Numbered from the stretch's first letter, positions 17,020 to 27,263 are shown. The stretch: DNA of 64,000 nucleotides from Bacillota bacterium (GCA_023426245.1 JAFABB010000030.1:124001-188000), one strand, 5' to 3'. Numbers and translations are program-made. The notes: generated by a model from the sequence alone, not told the origin.

Positions 17020-17526
17020 TTAAAAATAGGCAGTAATGGAAAAGAACTCAAAAGTAGTAACATGCTCCTTGGTATCCGCATTGTACAAATACCCGACCGG
17101 CAGAAACTCCATACTCAATTTGAAGTTTTGGGTAAAGGCTGACCTGCCGGAACTAAAGGGGCAAAATCTTATACCATAATATTGGAAATCTTTTTGATCA
17201 AGATTGGTGAGGTAAACCAAGGAAATGTTGGAGTGAAGCGATGCCTCCGGTTTCCCAAAAGTGTATTGCGGTTCCAGCGAAACAAGATGATCGGTGAAAC
17301 TGTCCGGCGCAATATCCCATGCATATTTTGCATTGATCGCAATTTTAGGATTGAAACTAAAGGATGTGCCCAAGAATAAGTAGCTTCCGCCGCTAATATC
17401 CTTGGCTTTGGAAATGCTCTCCTGAAGCATTTGGATGCCGAAATGGTAGTCTTCGTCAACTGCAAAGGCCGGCGCCGCCCAAGCTAAAATCAAACACAAA
17501 CCTATGATCAGAATGGTTTTCTTCAT
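17020..17526 (-). CDS. Small exported beta-barrel-like protein
   Basis: 168 residues from the ATG at 17524-17526 (GGAGGTAAGAAA upstream). Signal peptide 'ILIIGLCLILAWAAPAFA' with AFA cleavage. The mature part consists of alternating beta-strands (GGSYLFLGTSFSFNPKIAIN, HLVSLEPQYTFG, LHSNISLVYLTN, 'NFKLSMEFLPVGYLYN') and ends FEFFSITAYF, with the terminal Phe that BAM-inserted outer-membrane proteins carry. A barrel of about 8 strands fits the length. Outer-membrane location in a spore former is inferred. Its 3' region leads into the 21-nt repeat tract. Confidence 0.75.
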   Translation of the reverse strand: MKKTILIIGLCLILAWAAPAFAVDEDYHFGIQMLQESISKAKDISGGSYLFLGTSFSFNPKIAINAKYAWDIAPDSFTDHLVSLEPQYTFGKPEASLHSNISLVYLTNLDQKDFQYYGIRFCPFSSGRSAFTQNFKLSMEFLPVGYLYNADTKEHVTTFEFFSITAYF

Positions 17527-17777
17527 TTTCTTACCTCCGCTTTTAATATCCAAACCGGATAACCTATCGTTACCGCTGGAAAAACCAAGGGATTTCAATT
17601 TACAATAATTCTTTCCCCACCAGTCAAATCCTGTTCCATAATTCGTTTTTCGGATTACCGACTTTTACGATAAAAAAAACAGACCCCAAAATACGGGATC
17701 CTACCATCATCAATGCCTTGACAAATTGTTTGTGTACCCGGACAACTTTTTTTGCAATACCTGTTACTCTATCCGGA

Positions 17778-19898
17778 TTAGGACAGCTTTAACTCAAAAA
17801 GCCTGGCGCAAACCGGTTCCGGGAAAGACACGGTTAACAGCGCCGTTGCCGGATTCCACTCATACTCACAATGATGTGCTTCAGGATAGATACATTTTAC
17901 GTCGACAGCCCGGCCTTGTAAATGCTTAAGCGGTATCCCGCGGGATTGTTCATGACTGTTGATCCGCCAAACCGCCAGATAGTTTTGAGCTCCGCTTTTT
18001 AGACCCAAAGACACCCAAGGGTCGCCGAAATTTGCCAGTCCTAAAGGCCAAAAGGGCAAAGCATCCTTAATATCCCGGCGGATGATTTTATAACAGCGGA
18101 TCCCTTCACGGACCAAAGCTTTCCGATCCGGACTCAGCTTGACCAGATGGCCGCTCTGGTGTATCCGCAACAACATGGCATTGACCATGTTAAAAATGAC
18201 TTCCTCTCTGTCTCCCTCCAACAGGGGATATGACCATACCGCAGCCTGCTCAGGCGTTAGTGCGCTCGGCGCATTGGCCGCAATGACGGCATATTTCAGA
18301 TAATTTTCCTGATCGCTGGTGGACTGAATACTGTACCGGCTTAACATGGCGTAGTCCATCCTGAGACCGCCGCTGCTGCAGTTTTCAATCACCAGTCCGG
18401 GATATCTTTGAAACACTTTATCCAGCCAATTCAGATAAGCGCGGTTATGTCCCAGCAAACCGTCGCCGAAACTGTCGCTGTCAAGTTCCGTGCCGATTCC
18501 CGGCTCAATATTGTAATCCATTTTAATATAACCGACGCCATATTCGTTCACCAGGCGGTCAATCACCGCATCGGCATGGGCGATGACGTTCGGATTGCGG
18601 AAGTCCAATTGATAACGGCTGCGGTCGGCAATCCGTTTGCTGTGGCGGATAAAAAACCAATCATCCGTTGCCGCCTTCACTTTTGGGCATTTGATCCCCA
18701 TGACTTCCAGCTCCAGCCATAATCCGGGCACCATTCCCCTGGAGCGGATATAATCCAATACTTCCTTGATGCCCCCCGGAAAACGTTCCACTGAAGGCAG
18801 CCATTCCCCTACGCCATCCCACCAGTATCCGTCCGAATACCATCCGGCGTCAATGCAATAATACTCACAACCGGCTTCGGCGGCGGCGTCAATTAGGGGA
18901 AGTTCCTTTTCGGTGGTGGGTTCGGCCCACAAGCAGTTCATATAATCATTGAAAATAACCGGCAAATTTTGATTGTCCGCATTGGGCCGGCGGATGATTC
19001 TCCGGTACCGGGTCAATTCTCCCATGGCTGTACTGACGTCCCCAATGGTGGAACCCACAGCCGCCGGAACACTCACAAAGCTTTCGCCGGGATTCAGCTT
19101 TTTCCACCAGTGAGACTCAAGTTCCGTCGGGCCGCTGAGTTGAAGGTAAATGTGATTGTTCTGGTCGCTAATCTCCCAATGCCACGAACCGTTGTGTTCA
19201 ATTTGCCAGAAAAGGTTGGTTCCAGTCGCGGCGTTCTCCAGATACCCCAGGGGTAAATATTCCTTGGTGGACCAATTGCCGGTGTTGGTTAGGGAGATGC
19301 ATTTGGAAGAACGCTGTTCCCCCTTGGCTACCGACTGTGAAAAACCAAGTTCGGGAAAACGGTAACTGCGCCATTGCAGCTCCCGTTGCCAGGAGTTATG
19401 CGCTATCGACAACCTCATTTTGGAGTCGGTATTTTCCAGGCCTTCTTTGGCGATTCCGGTTAAAGCAAACGATGATATATATTCAAGACCCAGGCTGTCG
19501 CCGCCCTTGTTTTGAAGAGCCGTCCATGAGCGCACCAGCGGTATCCCGTTAAAAAACTGAAAATGGCTGGTGACTTCAAGGCCGATCTCTTGATCAAAAG
19601 TCACGATCTCCAGCTTTCTTCCCCATTGATTATAAACATCCTGATGGCTTCGATATTGCAGCCGGTAGCCGGGGGCCGTCACCGTATACTTGGTGCCGTG
19701 CCGTTCTTCCGGCCGGTCCAGGCCCGAGACCATCACCTCAACCAGCCTGAAACCAACCTTTTCATTTTCACTCCGGATGGTGGCTTCATGAAAGGGCATT
19801 GCCGAAAAGTGCAGCAGCTTCACTTTATTTTCAGCTGTGATCTCCAAGACCATATATAAACCGTTTTCTTTGATATCTATGATTTGGCCCATCATCAT
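17778..19898 (-). CDS. Alpha-galactosidase, GH36 family
   Basis: 706 residues, usual for GH36: N-terminal beta-sandwich (about 1-300), TIM barrel (about 310-640) and a C-terminal beta-domain. The nucleophile is Asp461 in YIKMDYN and the acid/base Asp529 in STSDQENY; CIDAGWY and GLWLELEVMG are further barrel motifs, and 'IENCSSGGLRMDYAMLSRY' is the signature before the acid/base. No signal peptide, so it acts in the cytoplasm on imported galactosides, releasing alpha-galactose. Start ATG at 19896-19898 has CAGGAGCGAA upstream. It lies 14 nt after the GH31 gene and is the last gene of the transport/hydrolase cluster. Confidence 0.93.
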   Translation of the reverse strand: MMMGQIIDIKENGLYMVLEITAENKVKLLHFSAMPFHEATIRSENEKVGFRLVEVMVSGLDRPEERHGTKYTVTAPGYRLQYRSHQDVYNQWGRKLEIVTFDQEIGLEVTSHFQFFNGIPLVRSWTALQNKGGDSLGLEYISSFALTGIAKEGLENTDSKMRLSIAHNSWQRELQWRSYRFPELGFSQSVAKGEQRSSKCISLTNTGNWSTKEYLPLGYLENAATGTNLFWQIEHNGSWHWEISDQNNHIYLQLSGPTELESHWWKKLNPGESFVSVPAAVGSTIGDVSTAMGELTRYRRIIRRPNADNQNLPVIFNDYMNCLWAEPTTEKELPLIDAAAEAGCEYYCIDAGWYSDGYWWDGVGEWLPSVERFPGGIKEVLDYIRSRGMVPGLWLELEVMGIKCPKVKAATDDWFFIRHSKRIADRSRYQLDFRNPNVIAHADAVIDRLVNEYGVGYIKMDYNIEPGIGTELDSDSFGDGLLGHNRAYLNWLDKVFQRYPGLVIENCSSGGLRMDYAMLSRYSIQSTSDQENYLKYAVIAANAPSALTPEQAAVWSYPLLEGDREEVIFNMVNAMLLRIHQSGHLVKLSPDRKALVREGIRCYKIIRRDIKDALPFWPLGLANFGDPWVSLGLKSGAQNYLAVWRINSHEQSRGIPLKHLQGRAVDVKCIYPEAHHCEYEWNPATALLTVSFPEPVCARLFELKLS

Positions 19899-19912
19899 TT
19901 CGCTCCTGATCT

Positions 19913-22261
19913 TTATTCCCCCAAGAAGAGTTCGCTTTCACCGGTAAAGGCCTCGGGAATCAGTTTCAATCCGAGAGCGTTCCCTTCGGTCCGGCCCTTG
20001 GAAACCGACACCGGGTTTTGAGTCAATCCGCGGAATATGATGTTCCATGGTTTTCCGATACCTTCGGCCCGGATGGTGATTTTGGAGCCCTCTCGATGCA
20101 GCGTTACTTTTAATTCCACGCCGCCGGTTTGGTCATAAACCGTTGTGGAAACAGTTTTTCCTGCGGTTAATTCAAAGGCATGAAGCGTCACTCCGTCGGC
20201 GAAATCATAATCCGGCCTCCGCTCATGATTTCCCAGCGCAATCAAGGAATTGGGCCTCACAAAAAGGGGCAGGCTCAAGAAATCATACTTTTCAGTCCGC
20301 CAGCTTCCGCCTTCCGCTTTGGAGCCGTTTAGAAAATGGGTCCAGGTTCCTTCCGGCAAATAGTATGTCACCTGGCCATCCTCCCGGAATACCGGCGCCA
20401 CCAGCAAGGAATCCCCCAGCATATACTGGCGGTCCAAATAATCGCAAGCCGGATCATCCCAAAACTCCAACATCATGGCCCGCATGACCGGAATTCCCGT
20501 GTCGGCGGCCTCACAAGCCTTGGAAAATATATACGGCATCAGCCGGCACTTTAACTTTGTAAAGAAACGCACCACCTCCACGGCTTCTTCATCATAAAGC
20601 CAGGGAACCCGGTAAGAACTGCTGCCGTGCAAACGGCTATGGGAAGATAACAAACCAAATGCCACCCAACGTTTATAAACATAGGCCGGAGCGGTATTTT
20701 CGAAACCGCCGATGTCGTGGCTCCAAAAACCGAAACCGGACAAACACAACGATAGACCGCCTCTAAGGCTTTCCGCCATCGATTCGAAGTTGGCCCAACA
20801 ATCACCGCCCCAATGGACCGGAAATTGCTGGGAGCCCACTGTGGCCGACCTGGCGAACACGGCGGCCTTCCCTTTGCCGAATTTTTCTTCCAGCAGGCCG
20901 TAGACCAGTTTGTTATAGAGATAAGTATAGTAGTTGTGCATCTTCAGCGGATCGGAACCGTCAAAATATACCCCATCGGTAGGAATCCGCTCGCCAAAAT
21001 CGGTCTTGAAACAATCGACTCCCATATCGAGCAACTGGCGCAAATATCCCCCAAACCACTTACAGGCTTCGGGATTGGTAAAATCGACAATGGCCATCCC
21101 CGCCTGCCAACGGTCCCATTGCCAAACATCGCCGTTGGGCTTTTTCAGGAAATAACCTTGGGCCATTCCTTCGTCAAATAACCTGGAACTCTGGGCGATA
21201 TAGGGATTAATCCAGAGGCATATCCGCAGCCCTTTCTCTTTTAACCGGGCCAGCATCTTCCGGGGTTCCGGAAACACCCTGTCATCCCAGGTCAAATCGC
21301 ATAAATGAAACTCCTTCATCCAGAAGCAGTCAAAGTGGAAGACATGCAGCGGCAAATCACGTTCCGCCATCCCGTCCACAAAATGATTGACGGTTTGCTC
21401 ATCATATTGCGTGGTAAAGGAAGTGGTCAGCCATAAACCGAAAGACCAGGCCGGAGGCAAAGCAGGTTTTCCGGTGAGGAGTGCGTAGTTCATCAATATT
21501 TGCTTCGGAGTCGGCCCGTTGATTACATAATACTCCAAAAATTCCCCGGCCACGCTGAATTGCACTTTGGACAACCTCTCGGAAGCCACTTCAAAAGATA
21601 CTCTTTCGGGATGATTCACAAAGACCCCGTAACCCTGGTTGGTCAGATAAAAGGGAATGTTTTTATAGGTCTGCTCCGAATTGGTGCCGCCGTCTTCATT
21701 CCAAATGTCAACCGTCTGCCCGTTTTTTACAAAAGCCGCAAAGCGTTCCCCCAGTCCATAAACACACCCGCCCACTCCCAAATGGAGCTGTTCCCGAATG
21801 TAGGCGGGAGCCCCTTCATGAATGCCTCCCTGGTTTACAATATAAGCGGCGCTCCGCGGTCCGCTGCCCGTAAGCAATCGGGTTCCATCCCAAAAGTCCA
21901 CCGACCAGCCCGGTCCCTTCTGAATTTCCACCCGCAAGTTCCCGCTGGTTAACGAAATCGCTGAATCATTTTCGGTGATTTCAGGCGACACGCCTCTGCC
22001 CGGTTGCTGAAGTTCAAACCGGGGCCCCCTTTGGACGGGGCCTTTAAAATGCCACATTTGCACTCCAATCACATCCGGCAGCGGTGAAAAGAAGCGCAAC
22101 GTCATTGCGCCGGTATCGACAGTATTGGCACGGTTTTCGATCCGTTGAAAAGGAGCGTGAATGGTCAGGGAATCCTTATCTTTTTCCCACTCATAGACCT
22201 GAAATGGATATTTAACGGTGATTCCCTCGCGAATCAACCATTGCCCGTCGGAAAATTTCAT
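19913..22261 (-). CDS. yicI: Alpha-xylosidase, GH31 (YicI-type)
   Basis: 782 residues, close to E. coli YicI (772). N-terminal beta-sandwich, TIM barrel from about 270, then C-terminal beta-domains. Nucleophile Asp421 is in CFKTDFGERIPTD and the acid/base Asp487 in HWGGDCWANFESMAESLRGG. 'HFDCFWMKEF' carries the Cys-Phe pair that in YicI shapes the small pocket for xylose instead of glucose, which supports xylosidase over glucosidase activity. No signal peptide: it removes alpha-xylose from imported xyloglucan-type oligosaccharides (isoprimeverose). It begins 104 nt after the solute-binding protein gene and is followed by the GH36 gene. Confidence 0.92.
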   Translation of the reverse strand: MKFSDGQWLIREGITVKYPFQVYEWEKDKDSLTIHAPFQRIENRANTVDTGAMTLRFFSPLPDVIGVQMWHFKGPVQRGPRFELQQPGRGVSPEITENDSAISLTSGNLRVEIQKGPGWSVDFWDGTRLLTGSGPRSAAYIVNQGGIHEGAPAYIREQLHLGVGGCVYGLGERFAAFVKNGQTVDIWNEDGGTNSEQTYKNIPFYLTNQGYGVFVNHPERVSFEVASERLSKVQFSVAGEFLEYYVINGPTPKQILMNYALLTGKPALPPAWSFGLWLTTSFTTQYDEQTVNHFVDGMAERDLPLHVFHFDCFWMKEFHLCDLTWDDRVFPEPRKMLARLKEKGLRICLWINPYIAQSSRLFDEGMAQGYFLKKPNGDVWQWDRWQAGMAIVDFTNPEACKWFGGYLRQLLDMGVDCFKTDFGERIPTDGVYFDGSDPLKMHNYYTYLYNKLVYGLLEEKFGKGKAAVFARSATVGSQQFPVHWGGDCWANFESMAESLRGGLSLCLSGFGFWSHDIGGFENTAPAYVYKRWVAFGLLSSHSRLHGSSSYRVPWLYDEEAVEVVRFFTKLKCRLMPYIFSKACEAADTGIPVMRAMMLEFWDDPACDYLDRQYMLGDSLLVAPVFREDGQVTYYLPEGTWTHFLNGSKAEGGSWRTEKYDFLSLPLFVRPNSLIALGNHERRPDYDFADGVTLHAFELTAGKTVSTTVYDQTGGVELKVTLHREGSKITIRAEGIGKPWNIIFRGLTQNPVSVSKGRTEGNALGLKLIPEAFTGESELFLGE

Positions 22262-22365
22262 CCAAATCCCTTCCTTTTTTACCCCGAATAACAGTATTAC
22301 CGAAAAGATAACCGCGCCTACGCGCCCTTTCCGGTAATACTTTCACTACAATGAATGTTTATCGA

Positions 22366-23616
22366 TTATTTTACGCCGCCCAGCTTAATCCAGGCTTGTT
22401 GAATTTCATTGACAGCTTCATCCCGGGTTTTCGCTTTGGCAATATAAGCTTGAATGATTTCACCGAATTTTTGATGAAAACTGTCTAACGAGTAATTGAT
22501 GGCCAAAGCACCTGCCGGCTCTTTCTTCATGATTTCCTGAGCCGCTTTAGGTATCTGCAGGTTCGGCGCGGGTGCGTTCACGATCGGCGGTACCACCTTT
22601 GCGACTTTGGGGAACCAGGTATTCCGGCCGTAATTGGAAGTATACATCCAGTTGAAAAACTTTTTAGTCTCGGCAAGAACCTTGGAATCTTTGGCTATCC
22701 GTAAAGCTTGGTCTGCACCGTAAATAATTTTGGAATTTTTGGGGTCGTTATTGACCGGATATCCCATAATGCCAAGCTTAATACTGGGATCCATTTTCAA
22801 AATACCTTCTTCAGCCCAAGCGCCTTGACCGGTAATCATGGCTACTTTGCCAGTGCCCATGGCACTGACTTCGCCGTTAAAATCGCATTCCAAAGGTTTG
22901 GGTAAACCATACTTCACCGTTAAATCAACAAAGTCGAAATATTGGTATAAAATCGGATGATCTTTAAAAGTTGTTTTCCCGGCGATGAAATCTGCCACTA
23001 ACTTGCCGGGGTCGTTTCCGGCTGCGTCCAGGAAATGTTGGAAGACATGTTTGTGGACCCACCATTCTTTGTAACCATTACCGAAAGGAGTAATTCCTTT
23101 AGCCTCAAGCTTCTTACAGGCTTCTTCCATCTGGCTTATGGTTTTCGGTACTGCCGTAATACCGGCTTTGGTAAAGAGTCCTTTGTTATAAACAAGGGCA
23201 AATACGTTTCCCTTGATCGGCAATCCCAAAACTTTTCCGTTAAAGGACATATCATTGCGAATCGTTGTGGTCATTGCTTTGGCTAACGGTTCCTTGGTAA
23301 GATCGGCCGAATATTCGGCATAGGCTTCGATTTCGCCGCCGGCGGTGGTTTGGAAAACATCCGGTGTGTTTCCAGCAGCAATTCTGGCTTTCAAAACCGT
23401 TGGCAAATCCGTTTGCATGATTTCCAATTGAATCGTAACGTTCGGCGCCACTTTTTTGTATTCCTTCACCAAGGCATTCATGGCGTCTGAATATTCCGGA
23501 GAACCCATAAAAACTTTGATAGTAACCGGTTTGGGCCCCGCAGCACCGACTAAACATCCGAGCATGCTTACGATTAACAAAAGGCACACCGCGAAACTAA
23601 AAACCTTCTTTTTCAA
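22366..23616 (-). CDS. Sugar ABC transporter solute-binding protein (family 1)
   Basis: 416 residues. Signal peptide 'KVFSFAVCLLLIVSMLGC' with a possible weak lipobox (MLGC), then the family 1 fold: 'VTIKVFMGSPEYSDAMNAL', AGNTPDVFQTTAGGE and 'LPIKGNVFALVYNKGLFTKA' are typical. The start is a TTG at 23614-23616 with GGAGG 8 nt upstream. It captures an oligosaccharide outside the cell for the permeases at 27457-29174, from which it is separated by the two-component genes. Its own upstream region carries the 40-bp element found also before the permease genes. No ATPase gene is in the cluster, so a shared MsmX-type ATPase probably serves it. Confidence 0.9.
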   Translation of the reverse strand: MKKKVFSFAVCLLLIVSMLGCLVGAAGPKPVTIKVFMGSPEYSDAMNALVKEYKKVAPNVTIQLEIMQTDLPTVLKARIAAGNTPDVFQTTAGGEIEAYAEYSADLTKEPLAKAMTTTIRNDMSFNGKVLGLPIKGNVFALVYNKGLFTKAGITAVPKTISQMEEACKKLEAKGITPFGNGYKEWWVHKHVFQHFLDAAGNDPGKLVADFIAGKTTFKDHPILYQYFDFVDLTVKYGLPKPLECDFNGEVSAMGTGKVAMITGQGAWAEEGILKMDPSIKLGIMGYPVNNDPKNSKIIYGADQALRIAKDSKVLAETKKFFNWMYTSNYGRNTWFPKVAKVVPPIVNAPAPNLQIPKAAQEIMKKEPAGALAINYSLDSFHQKFGEIIQAYIAKAKTRDEAVNEIQQAWIKLGGVK

Positions 23617-23742
23617 TTACGACTCCTCCCAGCATTTTATTATTTTAGTACCCTCAGGCAAGCCGGGGCCATTTGCCGATACTCTCCCGGCAAACGCATT
23701 CCAACTTGATATTTGTATCATATGACAAAACAGTTACGGATT

Positions 23743-23782
23743 AAATGTATTTAAGTTAACACTTTAGGGTAAAATAGTGTTT
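23743..23782 (-). promoter_or_regulatory. Shared 40-bp promoter element, site 1 (upstream of solute-binding protein)
   Basis: Matches 29220-29259 at 33 of 40 positions and has the same orientation relative to its downstream gene. The first 14 bases (AAATGTATTTAAGT) and the blocks AGGGTAA and GTGTTT are identical in both. Within and just beyond it AGTTAACACT (23754-23763) and AGTGTTTACT (23776-23785) form a near-perfect inverted repeat. It starts about 125 nt upstream of the solute-binding gene. Probably the binding site of the YesN-like response regulator encoded next to it. Confidence 0.7.
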
Positions 23783-23795
23783 ACTTTGCATTCCA

Positions 23796-25433
23796 TCAAC
23801 CTTCATCATTTTGTTTCAAAATCAATGACCGGTAGTCCGTCGGCGATATTCCGAAATAATTCTTAAAAGCCTTACTGAAATAGTTATGATCATTATAGCC
23901 TAACATTTGCGATATATTCAGAATCTTGATGCTCGGATCGCCGAGCAATTCCTTGGCGCGGTTCATCCGGACCTTCAATACATACTCGTAGATACCGAAG
24001 CCGAATTCCTTTTTGAACAGTTTCATTAAATAAACCCGGCTCAAAAAATATTTTTCCGTGAAAAAGGATATTTTAATTTCCTCATGATAATTCCGGTCGA
24101 TATATTCTTTGATCTCATCAATATTGAAATCTTTGCTGGATTTGATATACGAGCTGATTTTGTTATAAAAATATTCCGCCAACCTTACCAGCAATTCGGA
24201 ATAATCTTCAAACGACTGATAATCCAAGTCGATTTGGCCGATTCGCAGCGGATTCCGGTCGATCCGGGGATTACCGGGCGGCTCGCCATATTCAAGGGCA
24301 ATATTATTCATCATGATCATGAATTCATCCAAGGTCCGCGTTGCGTCCCGAAAACTGAAAAAGGCCGAATCCTTCACTTTTTTCAAATACTGACGGATAA
24401 TATTTTGGAGATAACCCAGACTGCCGTTTTCAATGGCATTGCGGATCAAGGAATTTGGGGTCAATATGGACTGAGTTTCCTTGGTAAAGGGCTCATCCTC
24501 TTTAGACCATACCCGTTGTTCCATATCCAACAAATTATGGTTGTTGATGATGGACCGGGCGCAATGATAAGAATCCCCCAGCTTGTCCAAATTCGCCTGG
24601 AATTGACCGATACTGGCAACTCCAATTACCCCGCAGGTTTTCTCCATATCTTCCACAAGGGCCTGTAATTGTGAAAAGACTGCTCCTTCAAGTTGTTCCA
24701 AAGAGGCCGTTCCAATGATCACGCAAATGATTTCCCGTTCATTTTGGGGGTTCCGGAAGCCGAAGAATTGTTGCCCATCACGGGTCTTCCCATTGATCAA
24801 TGTTATCAGAGACGTAAGTAGATGGCCCAATTCATTATCATAATTGAAACGGGCTATTTTTGCCAAATTGGTGATTCGAAAAATTGCCACTCCCAAGAGA
24901 TCCCGTTCCTGGCACCCGATGATTTGCAGACTTTCAGCACCAAGGTGGGGAGCGCTATCCTCTTGGAGGAGGGATATAAAAATCTTTTCTTTCAAACTTG
25001 GCAGGGACAGATCTAGCTTTGAATGAATATCTTTGAGGGCATTTTCTTCCCTCTTCCGCTGTTTTAAATGAAGAACAGCCTTTTGCAATGCCAGATTCAG
25101 TTCTGTTTTATTAATTGGTTTTAATAAATAATCAATCGCTCTGGATTGAATCGCCTGGTGGGTAAATTCAAAGTCGTCATAACCGCTGATGACGATGTTC
25201 AATGTATTCCGGCACTCAACTGCCGCTTTTTGTAAAAATTCAATGCCGTTAATTTCCGGCATCTTCATGTCAACCAGGACGATATCCGGCTTTTGATCTC
25301 TCAATAATTGCAGGCCGGTTCTACCATCACCCGCCTCAATAATTTCATCGACTTCCAATTGGCTCCATTCTCCCAGGATGCGGATGGCTTCGCGGACGGG
25401 TTCCTCATCATCAACAATCATTACTCGAAACAT
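23796..25433 (-). CDS. YesN-like response regulator, REC plus AraC-type DNA-binding domain
   Basis: 545 residues. Receiver domain at 1-125 with acidic pair in IVDDEEP, phospho-acceptor Asp55 in DIVLVDMKMPEING and the Lys in DYLLKPINKTEL. A long middle region (about 130-430) is typical of YesN. The C-terminal ~100 residues form an AraC/XylS double helix-turn-helix ('YLMKLFKKEFGFGIYEYVLK', 'ISQMLGYNDHNYFSKAFKNY', FGISPTDYR). It is phosphorylated by the adjacent histidine kinase and should activate the sugar cluster. Located 6 nt downstream of the kinase gene, hence co-transcribed. Confidence 0.93.
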   Translation of the reverse strand: MFRVMIVDDEEPVREAIRILGEWSQLEVDEIIEAGDGRTGLQLLRDQKPDIVLVDMKMPEINGIEFLQKAAVECRNTLNIVISGYDDFEFTHQAIQSRAIDYLLKPINKTELNLALQKAVLHLKQRKREENALKDIHSKLDLSLPSLKEKIFISLLQEDSAPHLGAESLQIIGCQERDLLGVAIFRITNLAKIARFNYDNELGHLLTSLITLINGKTRDGQQFFGFRNPQNEREIICVIIGTASLEQLEGAVFSQLQALVEDMEKTCGVIGVASIGQFQANLDKLGDSYHCARSIINNHNLLDMEQRVWSKEDEPFTKETQSILTPNSLIRNAIENGSLGYLQNIIRQYLKKVKDSAFFSFRDATRTLDEFMIMMNNIALEYGEPPGNPRIDRNPLRIGQIDLDYQSFEDYSELLVRLAEYFYNKISSYIKSSKDFNIDEIKEYIDRNYHEEIKISFFTEKYFLSRVYLMKLFKKEFGFGIYEYVLKVRMNRAKELLGDPSIKILNISQMLGYNDHNYFSKAFKNYFGISPTDYRSLILKQNDEG

Positions 25434-25439
25434 CGGGAT

Positions 25440-27263
25440 TCAGGCCTCCTTTCGGGGCACTTCAAAGGTAATGAAGGTCCCGTTTTGATTGGTGTTGAGA
25501 GTCAAATGAAATTCTTCGCCAAACATTAATTTCAAACGGGTATTTAAATTGGTCAAACCAATACATTGATTACCGCTTTCCCCCCAGCCCCGGGATAGAG
25601 AATCCTGAATTTGCGCAAACCGGTCGGCTGCAATTCCCGGGCCATCGTCCCGCACCGATATCCTAGCCTTTCTCCCTTCCAAGTAGACCTTTAAGGTAAT
25701 GGTCACCGTGGAGCTCATTTTCTCCAGGGCATGTTTGATGGAATTCTCAATCAGCGTCTGCAGCGCCAATTTTGGCAATTCAACCCTCAACGCTTTTTCT
25801 TCCACTTCCGACTGAAAGCGCAGCCGGTTGCCGAATCTGGCTTTTTGCAATACCAGGTAATTTTGTACATGCTTCATTTCTTCTTCCAGGGTAACAATAT
25901 CCTTACCGCTGATGCAGTAACGGAAGGTGGAAGCCAGGGCATCCACCATTTTGCTGATATCCGAGTCATTACTTTTCAAAGCCTTGGTAGAAATCGCCTG
26001 CAGCGCGTTATACAGAAAATGGGGATTTATTTCCGCTTCCAGCGCCTTTAAAATGGCATTCTTCTCAGTCAGTTTCATTTTATATTCTTCATTGATTAAG
26101 TCATCAATCTTTCTCACCATCAGATTGAATTGCCCGGCCAATTGGGCGATTTCGTCATTACCGTTGATTTTGACCTCCGCTTTAAAATTACCGTTGCTGA
26201 ATCCTTCCATTTTGGCGGCAAGTTTTTTTAAGCGAAAGGTAATGGCTTGAGAGGTTATGCTTACCAAAACAACGGCCACCACCAAGAAAATTCCACCCAT
26301 CAAAAAGCTCAAATTACGGTTGGTTCGGGCTGTTTGATAAATCAGACTATAGGGGATAAATTTTACTAATTTCCAGTTGTCGCCGGGAGAAATATTACAA
26401 ACCACCAAATACTTAAGACCGTTCATTCGCCAATTAAAAGTCCGGCTGCCGGGGGAGGAGAGCTGTTTTAAAAACCGCTTATTTCTAAATATGGCCTTCC
26501 GTTGGGAATCGTCGACATAAAAAAGATGATTGGTGAAGTCCAGCAATGCCACATGTTCTCCAGGATTGACCGGAATCCCCTTCAGTATCTGGTCCCGTTT
26601 TGATGTATTGAAATAAATCGATAATACCGCCACCGGTTCCCGGAAGGTGATATTAATAATATTCCGGTGATAAGCCATGAAAATATCATCACGGATAAAA
26701 GAGAAACCGGTTTTTTTCGTGGAAAACAGGGGTTGAATGTAACAATTTTTCTCACTGCCGATGGTCAGGCGGTACCAATTGGAATCGGACAGTCCCTGAT
26801 CATGAATGGACTTTACCCCGCCGTAAATATCCGAACGGGAAATATAATAACTCTTTTGCGAAGAGATTAAATACAAGGTGACACACTCGATATCTTTCCC
26901 GGAATAAAACAAATTTCGCAGGTAATTTTCTAAGAATATTTGGGCCAAATAGTCGGTGGGTTCATTTTTAATAGCATCAATCATTTCATCATAATTGATA
27001 TTGGGCAGGGACAGCTTTTCGATTTGCCCAAAATAGTCCTCAAAATTCTGATTCACCAGTTTTAATGTATTGCTATTACTGGCGATGTTATTTTGAGCCG
27101 ATTCATGTTCCAGCATTTTATAGGATATAAATGTGAAGGAGACTGCAATCAGCAAAATAATGGAGGTAAACAGCAGGATCAGTTTGTTTACCAAACTGCC
27201 GGTACACTTCAAGAAAAGACGGTGCATGTTGACATAAACAAGATTCCATAACCTCGTAATCAA
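25440..27263 (-). CDS. YesM-like sensor histidine kinase
   Basis: About 607 residues: TM1 ('LILLFTSIILLIAVSFTFIS'), a ~240-residue extracellular sensor, TM2 ('LMGGIFLVVAVVLVSITSQ'), a HAMP domain, a His_kinase domain with INPHFLYNALQAIS (phospho-His) and a HATPase domain with RDDGPGIAAD and GLTNLNTRLKLMFG. This is the YesM/LytS-type arrangement. The TTG at 27261-27263 was chosen since AGAGAGG lies 6 nt before it; an ATG at 27225-27227 is the alternative, and the longer frame up to 27359 has no good site. It senses an extracellular sugar, possibly through the binding protein, and phosphorylates the YesN-like regulator. Confidence 0.88.
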   Translation of the reverse strand: MITRLWNLVYVNMHRLFLKCTGSLVNKLILLFTSIILLIAVSFTFISYKMLEHESAQNNIASNSNTLKLVNQNFEDYFGQIEKLSLPNINYDEMIDAIKNEPTDYLAQIFLENYLRNLFYSGKDIECVTLYLISSQKSYYISRSDIYGGVKSIHDQGLSDSNWYRLTIGSEKNCYIQPLFSTKKTGFSFIRDDIFMAYHRNIINITFREPVAVLSIYFNTSKRDQILKGIPVNPGEHVALLDFTNHLFYVDDSQRKAIFRNKRFLKQLSSPGSRTFNWRMNGLKYLVVCNISPGDNWKLVKFIPYSLIYQTARTNRNLSFLMGGIFLVVAVVLVSITSQAITFRLKKLAAKMEGFSNGNFKAEVKINGNDEIAQLAGQFNLMVRKIDDLINEEYKMKLTEKNAILKALEAEINPHFLYNALQAISTKALKSNDSDISKMVDALASTFRYCISGKDIVTLEEEMKHVQNYLVLQKARFGNRLRFQSEVEEKALRVELPKLALQTLIENSIKHALEKMSSTVTITLKVYLEGRKARISVRDDGPGIAADRFAQIQDSLSRGWGESGNQCIGLTNLNTRLKLMFGEEFHLTLNTNQNGTFITFEVPRKEA

